Part shown: piece after piece, positions 1 through 13,724 of the stretch | Layout: the number at the start of each line of letters is the position of its first letter | How positions within the stretch are numbered: position 1 is the first letter of the stretch | Assembly: GCA_025531455.1 (NCBI GenBank) | Contig: JAMYHL010000071.1 | Coordinates: forward strand, 62,001-126,000 | Length of the DNA stretch: 64,000 bases | Reading direction: 5' to 3' | Source of the DNA: Apiotrichum sp. Y4204 | Lineage: Eukaryota; Basidiomycota; Tremellomycetes; Trichosporonales; Trichosporonaceae | Position numbers and translations under genes: made by a program | The notes under the pieces: generated by a model | Databases searched by the model: none | Seen by the model: the letters and a program-made list of their open reading frames with translations, nothing else | What the model was told of the DNA's origin: nothing

Positions 1-1355
1 CTCACGGCGGCGCTTGGTCTTCTTCGCGGAAAAGCTCTCAGCCGCCACCTCCTCGCCAGGTTGACGCGTGCGAGGAACCTTTGAGACAAAGCCATAGAAG
101 TCGCCCCCGACTTTAGAGTTACTGCGAATGTCCACATGCCTGGAACGAACGTCCTTGCGCATCTCGGCAATGGTACTCGCCAAACGGGCAACCGACATGT
201 TGCCCATACGGGTGTGAATGAGGTACGCGATGTACCAGAATTCTGGAATGGGTCAGCCTTGCACGTCTATAGTAGCTCAAGACTTACCAACGGGCGCCAC
301 ACGCGCTTCAACGCTGTCAAACGCCTCCGAGTAATAATCGTGACAAATCTCCACGAAGATTCCAAGAGCCATCTCCACCTGACGGCGGAAGTCGGGCTCG
401 GGCTGGGGCGTCAATAATGTTAATTGCATGTTGTGAGGAGCACCTCCAAACACTCACCGGGTCAGTGCGCTCAAGGAAGGCTGTCTGGGCGGTACCACTC
501 GGAGCAGGTGCGGAAATGCCGAGCGCGATCATAATGTAGGAGCACAGCACCTGGAAGGGGCGACCGCGTTTGACGTCGAACTTGGGGAGCATCGAGCCAA
601 TGGTGCCGGGACCAGTAATGTACTTCTTCTGCAACTCTGTGATCCACTCGCCCCAGGGACCAGAAAGAGCCTGCAGCTTCTCGGCAGCGGACAAAGCGAC
701 ACCCAGTTGGACGCGCTCTGCTGTGTCAGTATGAAACAAGCTGCGCGGCACATACGGAAGATATCCCTCTGCTGCTCCATGTCAAGGTCATCGTATTCCA
801 CGACTTGAATGGAGATGTTGTCGAACATGCGCTTCAGCGGCCTTGGCAACGGACGACCATGTTGTTTTATCATTGGATTGGCCGTGTACCAAAACTTCGT
901 GCCGTTCGGGGACTTGAAAGGTATTTCGCCCTTTATAAACATACTTATCGACGTGCAACGCTGCTTGCCGTCGATACAGACGCGAACTTCGTCGTTGAGT
1001 TGATCGCTCCATGTCTTGGCGAAGATCACGGGAGGCACGTAGTAGTTGAGGAACAGCGACTGCACGAGCTGAATCTTCTTGTGATCAGGCCACACGACGT
1101 CACGCTGGTACGGAGGGTTGAGGTCCACGTTGCCCAATTCCATGAGCTCTTGACGCCGGTCAGCATGACACTTCACACGAGCCGGATCGCGGACTCACCA
1201 TAGAGCTGGCGGAGGTTGACAGTCTTGAAGCGCGGCTCCCCGAGCTGACCCTTCAGATACCTCGACATGTCACCGGGCTTGCGGTCCTCCTCGCCGCTGT
1301 CCTGCGAGAGGAGCTCGTCGAGGTCATCGCTGGAGTAGTCGTCGTCTGAACCCAT
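1..1355 (-). CDS. DUF262 (GmrSD-N/ParB-like) domain protein, 3' end outside window
   Basis: The minus-strand gene starts at the ATG at 1355-1353. Exons are 1355-1199, 1148-756, 717-458, 402-288 and 242 to beyond position 1; phases close at every junction and introns are 35-60 nt with GTGAGT/GTATGT donors. The acidic N-terminus (MGSDDDYSSDD) is followed by PYQRDVVW and CIDGKQRCTS, matching the DUF262 pattern of an R-x-x-VW segment and a DGKQR loop. QRVQLGVALSAAEKLQA in exon 3 is another recognisable stretch. The last exon becomes Lys/Arg-rich (KKTKRRRE), like a nuclear localisation signal, and runs off the window. Bacterial DUF262 proteins include the GmrSD restriction enzyme; stand-alone fungal members have no assigned function that I know of. 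A role in nucleic-acid binding is an inference only. Confidence 0.85.
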
Positions 1356-2707
1356 GGCGAGCGGAAATAAAGGTTGCTAGAAGGAGACGCTAAAAGTGCG
1401 AGCCGCGTCTGTGGGTTAGGGACTAAAAATGACGTGAGACGCGTCGCGAAAACCCGAAAAGGAGGATCGTGCGTGGGACAATGGACAACATCAACACCAC
1501 TGCGATCGTTGGAGACGCCCAGACGATGCATGTCCGATGCGCGACGACAGAGCGGCGCCGGAGTCGGAGGAGGAGACAAACATGGGAAGCGCGCGGTGTA
1601 TGTGGAGTGGTAACAGGGGTAACGAGGCAAATAAACTCACAACGCTGGACAATTGAAGGTCGCTGGACAAGTGAGGGGTCGCTGGGGTGAGGGGACAGGT
1701 ACAGTGAGGGGGTGACACTTGGGTGGGGTCTTTAGTGGGGTGGCAAATATAGTAGAGGGGGAAGAGAGAGGAGAGAGAAGGGGACACAGATGGGAGAAAG
1801 GGGGGACAAGTCTGGGGCTGTCCTTAAGTATAGCATTATTGGGCTTTTTTTTTTTTTCTCCCAGGTGAGCCTCAACCAATCAGGGCCACTTGGTAGACAT
1901 TTTGTCCCACACAACTGTCCACCACACACAGCTGTCCAGTCAACCATGTCCAGCTGACTGGACAAGTGACATGCATCATGACACATTTTGCCAATGCATG
2001 ACACATTTCGTCCACGCATGACACATTTCCATATCACATTTCCGCTTATGTGACACATTTTTGCCATGCATTGCACACTTTTTCCATGCATTGCCCATGA
2101 TTTAGCAAGAGTTCCCACTCCTGTATGCATGCAGTTGCCAAAAAATGTGTCACCACTAGATCCTGTGCACAGCAATCTGTCCAGACTCTGGACACACTGA
2201 GCTGTGGTGTGGTGAGACACATGTCTTTCACTGTACAGGTGTTGTCCATGATGGAGTCAGACATTGTGGTGTCAGTTGAGGCCATCTCAGAAAACCAATG
2301 CACGGACATTGCAAATTCCAGCAGCATCTCGGTAGTCCGAAGCGGCCTTGTGCATGTCATGAGCGCCCCAAGCTGGACGTCGGACATTGGACTGGATCGG
2401 ACAGCATCGGCGAGGCTTGGTCGCGTTTCGGAGCCTCCGGCGCGTGCCGCAAGTCTTTGGGCGCAATGGCGAGATTCCCGCCAGAGCCGACGCTCATCGG
2501 GAAAGGGTATCGACGCTCTGTAGAGACGTCCACATTCAGCGCCGACACAGACAGCGAGCGACAACGGCAGCTCTCAATGCGACACACATGAATGATTGTT
2601 GGCATGCTCGTAGCTGCAAAGCGGATCTGCTAACGACTACCACTGTACAAGATCGCCATCGGGCGGGAAACAACGAGGAAGGGAAGGCGTAAGTCCCGTC
2701 AAACAGA
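1356..2707. other. intergenic, low-complexity and repeat-rich
   Basis: This is the promoter side of the DUF262 gene and the 3' side of the DUF2408 gene. It contains a purine-rich plus strand around 1680-1800, a T run near 1847-1857, a degenerate tandem repeat (listed separately) and many TGTCCA/TGGACA words. I see no gene. Confidence 0.6.
1968..2100. repeat. degenerate ~20-bp tandem repeat (GCATGACACATTT type)
   Basis: Five to six diverged copies of a unit close to GCATGACACATTTCGTCCAC follow one another. The best copies lie at about 1975-2030; later copies drift to GTGACACATTTTTGCCAT and GCATTGCACACTTTTTCCAT. It is non-coding. Confidence 0.7.
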
Positions 2708-4484
2708 TTATTCCTCATCGTCATCGTCGTCATCGGACATACTCTCCTTGAGCATCTCAAGGAGCTCATGCGCCTCCGACAACTGGGCGGTGAGGATTGC
2801 CTGTCCTTCCGGGATGCTGCCATCATCGGCGAGGAACTTGCCGTCCCTCCGTAGCGAGTCGATCTGGTGCAAGGCAAGATGATACGGGTACAGGTCGCGA
2901 GGGCTGTAGGGTCCGCCGTACTTAAGCACCTCGTTGAGACACTTCTTGATGGTCGACAGCTTGTTCGCCTGATGATTAGTGACAGTGGAAAGACAAGGAC
3001 TTACAATTGGCATCAACTCCTCGGAGATGGGCTCGGACTCGGACATGAGACGGAAGATAAGGCCGTAACACCTTCGCAACAGGTAGAGGAGAACCTAGAA
3101 AGTAAGCAATGAACGCGACGCATGGTGAATGAACCCACGTATTGCCCTTCCGCCTTGTCGCCGTTCGCATCCACAAACTTGCCGTCAACACGCATCGAGT
3201 CAATCTCCCGGAGGGACAAGGCGTAGCTGTTGTTAGCGGCGTAAACAAAAAGCCACGTACTTGTAAAGGTCGGTCTCACGCAGGGTCCAGCGATGTGTCA
3301 TAGCTAGGATGGTCAGATGCAGGAACGTGGTGCGCTGCCTATACGCACTGAGCTGCTCAAGCTGCTGCTTCATTGCTGTCAGACGTTCCCAGATAGGCTT
3401 GAGCGGCGGGCTGACGTCCTCTTCGGCCTCACGCGCCTTGATGTCCTGCACAATCTCGAAACAAGAGTCGATAAGACCGCTGAGTAGAGCTTGTCCTTCC
3501 GGAACAGAGGAACCGCCCGGACCCAGGAACTTGCCGTCTACACGCTTCGAATCAATTTTGCGCAGTTCCTCCACGATCTGTTTGAACTCGGCCTTCGGTA
3601 CTTTGCTTTCGGTGGCGAGCGCCATGAGCTGCTTGCGAAGAACAACAAGGCGGTTGTGAATTGGAACAAGCTCGATCGACAGAACGGACAGAGACTCCAT
3701 GAGGCTGTCCAAAACAGCTTCTGGCAAAGGTCAGCGGACCACAAGACATCTTACTCACGAGTGCCATCAAGCTTTTTGGACATGTACTTGAGGACGGGCT
3801 CTGGATGACGACCTTCCTCGTGGTCATTCTTGATAATCTCCCTGAGCTCCTGCAAGCGGTCACGGAAACCCTCGAGGTAGCTCTCCGTGTAAACTCCAGA
3901 CTCGTCCATGTGGTTCAAGATTTGCTGCTCGTCAGTTGCTGAGAAGTGACGAAGACACAACGGCCCTACGACAACATAGAGGATAACTCACGCGCATGCT
4001 GGTAATCTGGCAGTAGACAGCGGGGCTCTCACGGCTCTTGCCCACGGTGAGGAACATCAGACTGATGAGGGAGAAGACATCCGCAATGATCGTATCGACG
4101 CGGTTCGGTTCAAGACTTCGGTCAGTCGGGGTTGCGGTGTTCGAGTTGAGCGCTGATTGGGAGCTTTCTTCGCGGATGGTATTCAACTTCGTGACTGAAA
4201 GTCAGTAATATTAACAGTCCTCAACCCACTTTGCTTGACAATTTGGTTGTAGATGGACATGACATCCTGGGCGCGGATAAACTTAGTGGTGTCCTGCTTG
4301 GTGTCAACATTACAATGAACGCGTGCCAAGGGCACGGCTGTCACCCACCTTTTTCAAGAGCTTGAGCCGGTTGTTAATGTTAATGAAAGCTTCGAGCACG
4401 GGGAGCTCCTCCTGAGAATCGTCAGCGCTGAGCCTTCAGGCAATGACATGGGGTGCTCACCTGAGGGACCATGTTGGAAGCCAT
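2708..4484 (-). CDS. DUF2408 domain protein
   Basis: There are ten exons: 4484-4461, 4411-4349, 4293-4230, 4194-3992, about 3927-3759, 3720-3349, 3303-3261, 3226-3139, 3094-3005 and 2968-2708. They give about 458 aa ending in an acidic SMSDDDDDEE-type tail. The acceptor of exon 5 is ambiguous by 3 nt. The protein shows the repeated DUF2408 signature: three copies of an (R/H)xIDS-(K/M/L)-R-x-DGKF module, each followed by an EGQ turn, plus MTHRWTLRETDLY between the second and third. Three such modules in one chain suggest an internally repeated helical fold. The family is fungus-specific as far as I know, and its function is not established. The first exon encodes only eight residues. Its neighbours give no functional clue. 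Confidence 0.88.
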
Positions 4485-7400
4485 GACGGATTTGATCGGC
4501 GTGCGGCGAGAGTACGCTGCGCACGGTCAAGAAGAAATGGGAAATGGAACGACGCGAAACAGCCGGGACCGTGTAGGAGATAATACTAGGCGGTTTCGTC
4601 GAGGACGAGAGGTGAACTGGACTGAGAAGCCGGCAAGTGTCACAAGGACCAACGGAAAGACTGTCCAAGTGGTGATGGGTGGCAGAGGTGAGGGGAGCGA
4701 AGTGAAGGTCTGCGCTCGTTTATCTGGTTCGCCACGCAGTAAAGTCGCTGTCGATAGAGGGGCCGGTTTCAAGCTGGCAGAGCAAGATCAAGAACGACCG
4801 AGAGCAGGGCGGAAACGTATGTGCACCTGTTGGTGGGGCAGCCGCGAATGTGTGGATGTGCGGCAGATGGACCACCTGTGGTGTGGAGCGGCGATGGGTC
4901 AAGGATTGGATGGACAAAAGTGGAGGGCTGCGCGATTAAGAGTGCCGGGGCCCGAGTATGATCTTTGTTGAGACGATGAAGATGAAGACAATGAGAAGGG
5001 GATGGGGGTGAGAAAGAGTGCAACGGAGATGTCGGTGTCGGTGCCGATACCGGAAGCGTCGTCAATTGACCTAGCAATATGGAAAGGGAAGGATGGATGG
5101 ATGGATCTCTCTTGTGGCGGCTGCGGACCTAGGACAATGTGTATAAACTACGTAATTATCTCCAAAAGTGCAAAGGAAGAAGACCAGAGGAGGGGATTAA
5201 TGACATGATTACAGATTTGTACAGATAAACCCGGCGCACACTTTTTATTAGACACGACTGCCGATGACGGATCATGACGGACCGGGGTACCGGGGGGGCG
5301 GGGGGCCGCGGGGCGACGGGACAGGCAAAGGAGCGCAGACTGCCCAGTGACTGTGTGGGTGAGGGAGTCGACGGCCTTGGCGGCAAGCAAGCGGGAATGG
5401 GCTGCAATGCATAGCAGCATGGCCTGCAGGCAGCTGCAGGCCTGCATTCGAAGCATTTGTCGTGGTGCATGTGTCCGTCCTTGGCCCTCGGCCCTTCTGC
5501 CCCTGTTGTGGCCATGTGTGGTGTCCGTGAGAGTGCGCCCCCCGGTGGCCGATGCGCGATGCACTTGCGCCCAAGGAATGTCCAAAGGCCCAGGACGGCC
5601 CAGAACGGCCGGAAAGTGTCCGTGTGTTTCCAGTCCAAAAAAGCCAAGGCAAGACCCAAGAATGGAAGCCGCGCCAGAGCGGATTTCCTTGGCTGTGCAG
5701 CCCTTAAGCGACCCTCCCGCTACCAAGTGTGGCGGATGTCGAGATATCGAGATAACTATCCTAGATTCAGAGCTCCTAGCCGCTGGTAAAATGATATTTC
5801 TATCTGCACCTGCAGGTGAACGCCGCCCTTCCTGTATCCTGGGATCTGGGCTATCTCCTGTTGGTCCCAACTTGATATGTCGATCCGCAGTCAAGGCAAG
5901 GCGAGTTTAGTGATTATCTTAACTCATTGGCAGGGCGATCTGCGCGTTGCCCACTGATGTTGGAACCACGAGCCGCCACCAATATTCAAATGACGCCTGT
6001 CGAGCAACCCCCTTCGTCCCTCTCGCCAATCAAACTCGTGGCTCTCGTATCTAGTAGCTGGTTGCTAGTTGAATCTGATGACATGAAACCGCGTTGTGAA
6101 ACTGTCGCCTGATATATACAGGCCATGGTCACGGGATACTGCCGAACCAAAATCGTAAACAAGAGACAGCGAAGAGAATGTCCATTCTCCAACATTCGCG
6201 CATTACCTCCAGCTACTCGAGGAGTAGAGTAAGGCCGCAGATCTTGGCGTTTATGGAGTGGTCACAAGCAGCAAGCGCTGAGCAGACCGGAAAGTTGCAA
6301 GCTGGCGACCTAAGGAAGCTTTCAGTCTGCATCATGCCAATAGTGTTTGTCAATCCGCGCAGTGGCACACTGAGCGGAAGAAGCGCACAAACGTACGAAC
6401 CGTTCTCTTGCACGCCGCCGAGCTGTCGTCGGGAGCAAACGATGCAGTAGAAACGTATATACGTACGTATACCCACGCACACACACTGCCGACCACTGCC
6501 AGATCAGATGTCGATTTTTCCCAAGCTAAGCGTCCTTGGGCCTTGGCCTCTCTGACCTGCATGTGCGACCCGCAACGCGTCATCCGCGATCGTTGGGTCC
6601 AGTGAACGACAGAGTCCAGATCGCTGATCGTTGATCAACGGATCTACCATCGGACCTGAGAAGGGGCTTCCCATGCTTCTCTGTACGATCTGTACATTGA
6701 GAGTAGCGAACCGTGCGGGGAATGCACGCCTCAGGTCGCCTTGGCAAAAGGACCAGAAGGACCAGAATAACCATAATACCATCCCATGGTGCACAGTGTC
6801 GTCCGGTAACTGCATAAGTACGCATAATGTTGACGCCTCGAACTCTCGAAGCGCTCTCGGCCACTGCAGGGACGCGATGCGTAACGAACAAGACCCCATT
6901 GACCATCGGGCCGGTCGACTGCATGGTTCTTCGGAAGGCCTCTGACCCAGATCTGCTCTCTGGAGTCGTCAGGGATCAGGACTAGGCCCGCGGTGTTACG
7001 TCTGTGGCGGTCCCGATGTCTCGAGGCTCAGAAGCAACAAATTGCACTAGCTGACAGGCCGTGCCTGATTCTTTCGTTGTTGATGGCCTGGATGATGAGC
7101 GTCATCGCGACGATGACAACATTCTCGGCGGTATGAGAACTGCTTTGACCAGTACGAGTCGCCGAGTGGTTGCACAACTGCGACGGTGTGCGCTGCATCT
7201 TTCGGGCTGACAAACCGGCGGTCAGAGGTCTATTCCAGATAACTGCACAGGCCCGAGGCGGCACGGTTTGGATGTCTGGAACAACCCCTTCCTTCCCGCT
7301 CAGACAGAGCAGCGACTAGGAGGCCATGAATGATGTTTGGCCATGATACCATCACTCGGCAACCAGCGATGGACCTATGAATAGGCCGAACAGGCCGAGA

Positions 7401-8690
7401 ACTGATTTGAATCCTTTCGCAATTGTAACAGAAAACTCGCCTTGCCATGGATGGCCATATGGCCATCTAATTAGGGTCTAATTGACGATGCCACGTATGC
7501 ACGGCCATGCACGAAACGTTTGGCGCAAACTGGTTGAGTAATCAGATCGATCTGCAACTTCCGGCCAGACATCCTGCTGCTCTGTGCAGACCAATGTCGT
7601 TTCCAAGTCTTTTGCTTTGCGCTTCGGTTTGATCGGTTGGGCCCTGGCCGGGTCCTGTACCTTAATGCCACAGCACCCCCCCCCCATGCTCTGGCCTTCT
7701 GGCCTCAGGCCTTTTGCTGTAGGACTCGTCGTTGTATTATGGGTGCAAGGTGACTGTATTGTCACTCTGCACCCTGAATGCTGGCTACTTACGGCAAGAG
7801 GATGGGCCACGGCAAGAGTAGGCATCTTGGCCGAGGACGCCTACCACCCAGATCCCTGGGCTAGCCTTGGGTGAACAGGGGTTCTTTGAGGGTACGTGGG
7901 AGAAAGGCACCGCCTCGACTGCAAACAGCTTCCCTCCGACCTCGGGGCTTCCGCCGTGGCCACGCTTCGTCTGCATGGCTGAGTGATGTCTAGATGTCTG
8001 GAGATCCTGAAGCTACTGCGCACGAAAAGCCCCCCTGAGCGCACGAACGGAACCTTCCTGTCTCTTTGCGCACTCGTACTGTTTGGCACCTTCCACTTCT
8101 CGGACCCTTGGCCGTGATGCCTCGACGCCCTTCGCTCGTTGCCCAATCGCCCTCCACCATTCCGGACCACAGCAGTTGACAGATAGCAGGAGTGTGATCG
8201 CGGTCAAGGGTGGCATCGTATAATCGTGATTAGAACGGGTTGAGAGTGTTGTTTATAGGACATCCATACAACCACCGTCTATACAACAGAGACCGCCACC
8301 ATGCATCATACGCTCTGGTTGCAGTTGCAATCAGCAGCGGTGCATGGCGCGGAGGGATCCAGACTCCTGCGAGGGTATTGTATCAAGGTGTGCATGCACG
8401 GTGTAGCAGCATGATTGCTTGGGGCAGTGTGGACCCACAACCGAGCGATAACCTATCGTCTCAGCCAGGAGCTAGGAGCCAGTTCCCACCCAACTATGAG
8501 CCAGGGTTTCTGGCCAATTGCCCAGCCCTTGAGCCATGGAGTCATGGGCAAGCGTGCAAAGCGGGCAGTAGGAAGCGGTCATCACAGCCAGCGGGGGTGC
8601 AACGCCCGGCCAGCGCGGCCAGCCTTCCTTCTGGTCCTTTCTGCGCCGCTGCCTCCCTCCCTTCCCCTCCCCTCGGCCTCTTTTTGGCCC
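4485..8690. other. long gene-free interval
   Basis: Over 4 kb show no exon chain with matching splice signals. Open frames exist on both strands (for example 5148-5894 minus) but are composed of arginine/proline/serine-rich shadow peptides without domains. Local features include an interrupted palindrome at 5421-5442 (GGCCTGCAG arms), a C run near 7675-7686 and G/C-rich tracts near 5290-5320. The interval could hold a non-coding transcript or decayed repeats. Confidence 0.5.
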
Positions 8691-9560
8691 TTTTGCCTCT
8701 GAGCTCTGTTACCCGGACCCCAAACGCACCAAACGAATCCGCAACACACCCCACACACGAGACACCACCCACCCAGCACCCAGACCCATCTCATCCCATA
8801 CACCGCACACACCAATAACAATCGCTCTCTCCCCGGCACACCCGAGCACCCTGCGCACCAGCTCCAGCTACACCGCGCACCCTCGTCTAGGAGCACCACG
8901 CGCCAGCCGCAAGGCCACCGCCAGGCCGCCAGTAACCAGCGCAGCGTGCCAGCCAAAACCGCGCACACCCCCCGCAGCCGCATGCCCCTCTTGCCCCCGC
9001 GCCTCCCAGCTCTCACCCCACACCCAAAATCAAGCCAATCCCCCCTTTACCGCTCACGCACACACACAAAGCACACCACACACACACGTACATACACACA
9101 CAACACTGCCGCGCCTTCCCTCCCCCCTCCCCCCCGCCCCCGGTTGTCCGCCCGCTCCCACCATACATACAATCACCCATCCCACCATAAAGCACTAGTA
9201 GCCCCCGCGCCGTCTCTCTGCCACCACCCCTTCCACCACCACCACACCACCACACCCCCCCTCTCCTTCCTTCCCTCCTCCCTTTTACCTTCATTCCTCA
9301 CGCTTCTTTACATCTCTCCCCATATCCACCACCTTTCCATCCTTTCCCCCTTTTACCATCCTAACCATCCTCCAGCACCTCGTAAGTCATCGCTGCTACA
9401 CACCAAGCATACACCCCCTCCCGTGCTGCACAACACTACTCCGAGTCGCTCTCGACGACGCAGTGGATCGCCCTCACACCCACCCCCCACATCACTCCCT
9501 TCTCCCTCCGCGTGCCCCTATTCGCTGCCTCCCCACCAACTTGGCCACGACGCCCAGTTG
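8690..9560 (+). promoter_or_regulatory. long polypyrimidine/CA-rich tract upstream of the 14-3-3 gene
   Basis: About 850 bp of the plus strand are almost free of G, made of C/T tracts and CACA stretches (for example 9050-9110 and 9180-9380). CT-rich leaders are common upstream of highly expressed fungal genes, but this one is unusually long. It ends about 700 bp before the 14-3-3 start codon. A possible 5'-UTR donor (GTGAGT at 9901) and an acceptor directly before the ATG (CAACAG at 10281-10286) would allow a leader intron. Confidence 0.45.
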
Positions 9561-10286
9561 TTGGTCCAAGTCTGTTACAACGGCGCGTGTCGTTGAGCAT
9601 CCACCATCCGTCCCACGCGCCATCCATGGTTGGCAGCCAAGATGATGATCTCACGCTTCTGGGGACGCGATGCACACGGCAGCTGCATTGCATAGCGTTT
9701 GGAATCGCGTTTTTGGTGCAGATAATGCTCCTTCCCCCGCCCAGCCACCTTGACCCCACCCTATGATGAGAACACAGAGCTGACTCATGCGCGTCGTCTT
9801 GCATTGCCCATCTTCGTTCTTGCTCTTTACTCTACCGCACGCGGCCTTGTCACCTGTTCGGTCTGATCGTGGATTGCGCATCAATAAACAGACCCGTCAA
9901 CGTGAGTACAGCGTGGCGCTATTGATACGTGTCCAGGGCATCTTGAAGGGGGCCACGCAGCAAACATCCGAAGTGTGATATGGGCTTCTTTGCGGCGGGC
10001 TCCCCGCTTGAATGGATTCAGAGGTCCGGGTGGGGGTCTGCGCGCTGTTCTACGCAACGGATGGCAGTGGCAACGAGCCATAAGTGGTGGGAAGCGTGCC
10101 CGAGTTATTTTCCCCCACCATAACGCGTCCTGAGCCTGATGCCTGTTTCCTTTTTGTCCTACGGTTTTCTGCCTTTTTGCATTGATGCTGACACTTGCTC
10201 CGGTTGTTGTCGTCCGTTTTCTTTTTCTCTCTCTGTGAACAATTGTCGACCTTCTCCCTCGAACAAACCGAACGAACACACAACAG

Positions 10287-11252
<966 letters not shown>

Positions 11253-12250
11253 GCGCGAACGATCATGCAGAACGAGACCAGGCAGCCTGCATCCCTTGGG
11301 GACAAATAACCTGCATCCCCACTGTTCATCTCCGCATTGCCTCCAAGTGGCATTCATGGCCCTACCCGTTACCCCTGTGGTGTTTTCTTAGTTCGTCGTT
11401 TCCCCTCCTTCCCAGCCACCCAATGAATACTATTTCAGACCATGGGTGTGTCTTTCTTGCGTAATGAAGAGCCGTGTGAAGTTCAATCTATCTGGTGAAT
11501 GTTGCCAGGATGCCCCTTTGAACTGATGTGTGTGCGCTAGCAATGCAAGAATGGGCGGACTTACTGGAGATTCGCTGTTGTCTTGTTTGATCAGGACCGA
11601 GCGAGAGGGAGCAAAGTTGGTGCTGTGAACTGTCATGTGTTGCAAACTGCCCGAATGAGGACGGACCTGAGCTTTTCTTGATCGCGCGTCGCGCGACGCA
11701 GGCACCGGGGCATGGGTTCGTCAGATGGCACATGATCTGTCGGTGCGTTGGCCAAGCGGTGGCGCGTTGGGAGTCGCCGCCCACATGGACTCTAAGCAGT
11801 CGGCAGCTGCTAGCTTGGCTAGCTTGGCTGCCCATGTAGCCCACAGCACGGGCGTCCGGCCTCGTGGTCTTATCAGCCAGCACTTGCGCACTTGCCATGT
11901 TCTGTAAGAAGCCATACTTGATGGTTTCACTCCATGTTCTCAGTTTCGCAATGAAGGACCCATGGCCATGACGTGTGACGATCATATTTCCGGCTAACCG
12001 CCACCGTAAATTCTGACAACACCACCACACTGTCCACCCAACCGTGAGGTCTCATGCTATCGTTTGCTTTTTTGTCTACTTCTTTCTCTCCGCTTTTCTC
12101 TCCACTTCGCATCTGCTCACCCCCACACTGCCCCCTCTCTCGACCGCGTACACAGGACAATCTGACGTGCATTCTTCCCTCGATCCCCCACTCGCTTTCT
12201 CTCGCGGGCACCTGATTCCCGTCCGACCCCGCACCACATAAACGTTTACC
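11253..12250. other. intergenic between 14-3-3 and UPF0538 genes
   Basis: This is the 3' region of the 14-3-3 gene followed by the promoter of the next plus-strand gene. The last 180 bp are C/T-rich, as expected for a leader. I see no gene or repeat. Confidence 0.5.
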
Positions 12251-13324
12251 ATGTCCAGCCCATCGCCCTCCCCGTCCCGCGAGACCGACGCGACCCTCAC
12301 GATCCGCATCATCAAGAGCTTTCCGTATCGCACGGCCAAGAACCTCGTGCTCCGCAACATTGATCTCACGACCACGACCGTCGGACAGCTGATGGACAAG
12401 TGCAAGGAGGGTGAGTTGATCGGATGAATCACCAGGAGAAGGGACAGTGCCGGTCGGGCCGTGGCGTCTGGGAGGATCGTAGCGGGGGAGTATGGAGAAC
12501 TCTGGATGGCATGCGCGTTTGATATCGCTCCGGAATGGCTTGCAGTTGTCGTTCGGCCCCGGCGAGCAAGGCCCTTGTGGTCGGACGACATGGCCGCCCT
12601 CTTGATCTCCCTGGTTCCCGCCTTGTCGGATGTACCATCCCAGGCAATGTCTGTGCTCCGAGCATGCCATCGGCCATGTCCTCCTTCTTCGTCCTTGCTC
12701 GCTTACCGCTTACCGCTCACGACGCGCTGCCCGGCCTCTCTTGATCGAATTAACACCGAGCATCGTTACTGACTCGTGCAGCTATTCAGACGACCCCCGG
12801 ATTGAAGCTTTACCGCCAGGTCCCCGTTGGTGCGTTTATTTGGACGATCCCGAGCTGCGTACGCGGCAGAGGGGCGTGATGTTGGTTAAAGCCAGGCTGA
12901 GGTTGTGGCTGCTGGAATGACTGCGCAACGCTTGGAGGCTCACTTTGTCGCGTCGCCTTATGGACACTCAACCCAATGTGCTTTCTGTGGCGACTACTGA
13001 CACTCAGACACGCTCAAGAAGTACACCGCGCCCTCTGGCCACAAGTCTATGAACCTCATTATCAATCTCGACAACGAGGAGTGGATTCTCAGCGATAAGA
13101 GCGCGACCCTCATTTCTGTTGGCTGCGGTGAGTTGTCCTGTGACAACAGGCCCATGCGAGGACTAAGACTTGGACGTCTCGCTGACCCGGCAGAAAACGA
13201 GACCGAGCTCTCCCTGTTCAACCGCGCTGACTACGACGCTTTCAAGAGCAATCCCGAGGTTTGTCATGAGGCTCCACGCATCTGCATCTACTGATATGCT
13301 GACAATCAGGTCAAGTGGGAGTAG
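12251..13324 (+). CDS. UPF0538 family protein (C2orf76 homologue, DUF2340)
   Basis: Exons are 12251-12410, 12782-12829, 13008-13127, 13194-13258 and 13310-13324, giving 135 aa. The recognisable core is LTIRIIKSFPYRTAKNLVL followed by TTVGQLMDKCKE, then MNLIINLDNEEWILSDKSATL and ETELSLFNRADYDAFK. This order matches the ubiquitin-like UPF0538 family conserved from fungi to animals, whose biochemical role is not known. The start is the first ATG after a C/T-rich leader and precedes a short Ser/Pro-rich N-terminus. Intron 1 (371 nt) and intron 2 (178 nt) are long compared with other introns here. The last exon encodes only VKWE. Confidence 0.85.
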
Positions 13325-13482
13325 CCTGTTCTTGTGCCGGCGGGCGCTATTTCGTTTGTTGGTCCATTTCTCACATGCATTCTTCCGGGTCTTGGGACAT
13401 TGTTGCTATCTGTTGGTATCGGCTGCGTGACTGACTCTCTGATCGTGAGCAACAGTTTGAGTGTCCTGTGTCTGTGTCCAAT

Positions 13483-13568
13483 GTCCAGTGTCCAGTGTCT
13501 ATTGTCCAGTCCAGTGTCCAGTGTCTATTGTCCAGTCCAGTGTCCAGTGTCTATTGTCAAGTCAGTGT
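13483..13568. repeat. 26-bp tandem repeat, about three copies
   Basis: The unit CCAGTGTCCAGTGTCTATTG plus TCCAGT recurs about three times in register at 26-bp spacing. It is itself built from shorter GTCCA words. Confidence 0.8.
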
Positions 13569-13687
13569 CCAAACCCCTGTCCAGTGCCCATGTTCACTGA
13601 CCATGCCCAACCCAATGTCTGTTGTTATATCCATGCGACTCTACCGCGGCCAACATTGTCTGCAATCCGGCTGGGGTCATGACATGC

Positions 13688-13724
13688 CATTTGTCCACTT
13701 GTCCACTTGTCCACTTGTCCACTT
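13688..13724. repeat. 10-bp tandem repeat (TTGTCCAC)n
   Basis: Four adjacent copies of a CACTTGTCCA unit are visible. A shorter 8-bp run of TGTCCACT sits at about 13776-13805. Both reuse the GTCCA word of the neighbouring 26-bp repeat. Confidence 0.75.

Noticed and set aside
5421..5442. Interrupted GGCCTGCAG palindrome as a regulatory site
   Set aside because: Arms of 9 bp in GC-rich sequence are not rare enough, and no gene is nearby.
5148..5894. 248-codon minus-strand frame in the gene-free interval
   Set aside because: No recognisable motif, two other overlapping frames on both strands are equally open, and composition follows local GC bias.
8946..9596. 216-codon His/Thr/Pro-rich plus-strand frame
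   Set aside because: It is a by-product of the G-depleted CA/CT tract, which removes stop codons.
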